From assembly GCA_022706865.1 (NCBI GenBank), contig JAKJBT010000094.1, positions 1 through 6,101 of the forward strand: a stretch of 6,101 bases of DNA, in the 5' to 3' direction. The first letter of the stretch is position 1; every line of letters begins with the position of its first letter. The DNA comes from Bacillota bacterium. GTDB lineage: Bacteria; Bacillota_A; Clostridia; Lutisporales; Lutisporaceae. A program made the translations under genes and the position numbers. The notes under the pieces were generated by a model. That model was not told the DNA's origin, made no database searches, and worked only from the letters and a program-made list of their open reading frames with translations. Below, piece after piece: positions 5,447 through 6,101 of the stretch.

Positions 5447-6101
5447 TGGGAGGCATATTGCTTTTTACATTTTTAGGTTGTCTTGCCCTTGGGGTGCCGA
5501 TAGCCTTTTCAATTGCTATTGCCGGCACAGTTGTATTGATTGCCGGTGATGTAAATCTCCTGATAGTAGTACAGCGGTTATTTGCAGCTACGGATTCCTT
5601 CTCTCTGGTTGCGGTACCTTTCTTCATACTTGCGGGAGACCTGCTTGCCCGAGGTGAAATGTCTAAAACATTGGTTTCCTTTGCAGAAGCATGCCTCGGT
5701 AAAATGAAGGGCGGATTATCCGCAGTCTCGGTATTGGCATCAATGTTTTTCGCAGCTATATCGGGTTCAGGAGCAGCAACTACAGCGGCTGTAGGATCAT
5801 CTATGATACCGGAGCTGGAGAAAAGAGGTTATGAGGTGGATCGTTCCGCAGCACTTATTGCCTCCGGAGGTTGTATCGGAGTTGTTATTCCTCCTTCGGT
5901 ACCAATGGTACTTTATGCTGTCATAGCTGAGCAGAGCGTCACAAGGTTATTTAAGAACGGGTTCTTCCCAGGGTTCATGATGGGCGGTATCCTTATTGCC
6001 ATTGCATTATACCAGGCAAATAAGCTGAATTACCCGGATGGGAAAGCATTTTCCTTTGAAAACCTGAAAGCAACCTTTAAAAAGGCAGTCTGGGCATTAA
6101 T
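5446..6101 (+). CDS. dctM: TRAP transporter large membrane subunit, DctM family (3' end outside window)
   Basis: This is the transport channel subunit of the TRAP system, which drives carboxylate uptake with a sodium or proton gradient. The visible 218 codons are open to the window edge, about half of the usual 420-430 residues. Conserved parts are ALGVPIAFSIA (14-24), SFSLVAVPFFILAGDLL (51-67), FFAAISGSGAATTAAVGSSM (101-120), the loop IPELEKRGYE (121-130) and GCIGVVIPPSVPMVLYAV (142-159). Several hydrophobic segments are present. GGGAGG (5430-5435), within the end of dctQ, precedes the ATG, and the start overlaps the dctQ stop by one base. No frameshift is seen. Further genes of the pathway, such as an aldolase, kinase or dehydrogenase, may lie beyond the edge. 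Confidence 0.95.
   Translation, partial: MGGILLFTFLGCLALGVPIAFSIAIAGTVVLIAGDVNLLIVVQRLFAATDSFSLVAVPFFILAGDLLARGEMSKTLVSFAEACLGKMKGGLSAVSVLASMFFAAISGSGAATTAAVGSSMIPELEKRGYEVDRSAALIASGGCIGVVIPPSVPMVLYAVIAEQSVTRLFKNGFFPGFMMGGILIAIALYQANKLNYPDGKAFSFENLKATFKKAVWAL

Overview
The window looks like chromosomal DNA from a low-to-moderate G+C Firmicute, most likely a member of the Clostridia. The basis is the A+T-rich intergenic DNA, strong GGAGG-type ribosome binding sites, a 5S rRNA followed directly by a tRNA gene with an encoded CCA, and clostridial-looking protein sequences. No species can be named from the sequence alone.

Layout. Bases 11-211 are the tail of a ribosomal RNA operon: 5S rRNA, then tRNA-Asn(GUU). 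A perfect 17-bp hairpin (228-273) with T-tracts on both sides ends this operon and also ends the convergent gene on the minus strand. That gene (297-986, minus) is a GntR-type repressor of the FadR/FCD subfamily. A 274-bp divergent intergenic region (987-1260) separates it from a rightward cluster. The cluster encodes a class I SAM-dependent methyltransferase (1261-1989), an IlvD/Edd-family dehydratase very close to dihydroxy-acid dehydratase (2086-3747), and a tripartite TRAP transporter: lipoprotein DctP (3828-4868), small membrane subunit DctQ (4955-5446) and large membrane subunit DctM (5446 to the window end, incomplete).

How it may work together. An FCD regulator next to a dehydratase and a TRAP transporter is a typical arrangement for uptake and dehydration of a hydroxy or sugar acid (aldonate, uronate or a related carboxylate). 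The TRAP system would import the acid, the dehydratase would make the 2-keto-3-deoxy product, and the regulator would sense the acid or a derivative. The substrate cannot be read from the sequence. The dehydratase could instead be an ordinary branched-chain amino acid enzyme, although no other ilv or leu gene is visible. The methyltransferase does not fit a simple catabolic scheme and is the least explained part.

The most notable signal is in the divergent promoter region. A 14-base motif (AAGACATCATACAA) occurs four times in the same orientation, with starts 64, 64 and 44 bp apart. Two copies are perfect. One imperfect copy covers an extended -10 element of the regulator gene, and one perfect copy lies at the predicted transcription start of the methyltransferase operon. 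This looks like an operator array for autoregulation and operon control. Hairpins without T-tracts sit in each non-overlapping gap of the operon, including both sides of dctP, which suggests differential expression through RNA processing or partial termination.
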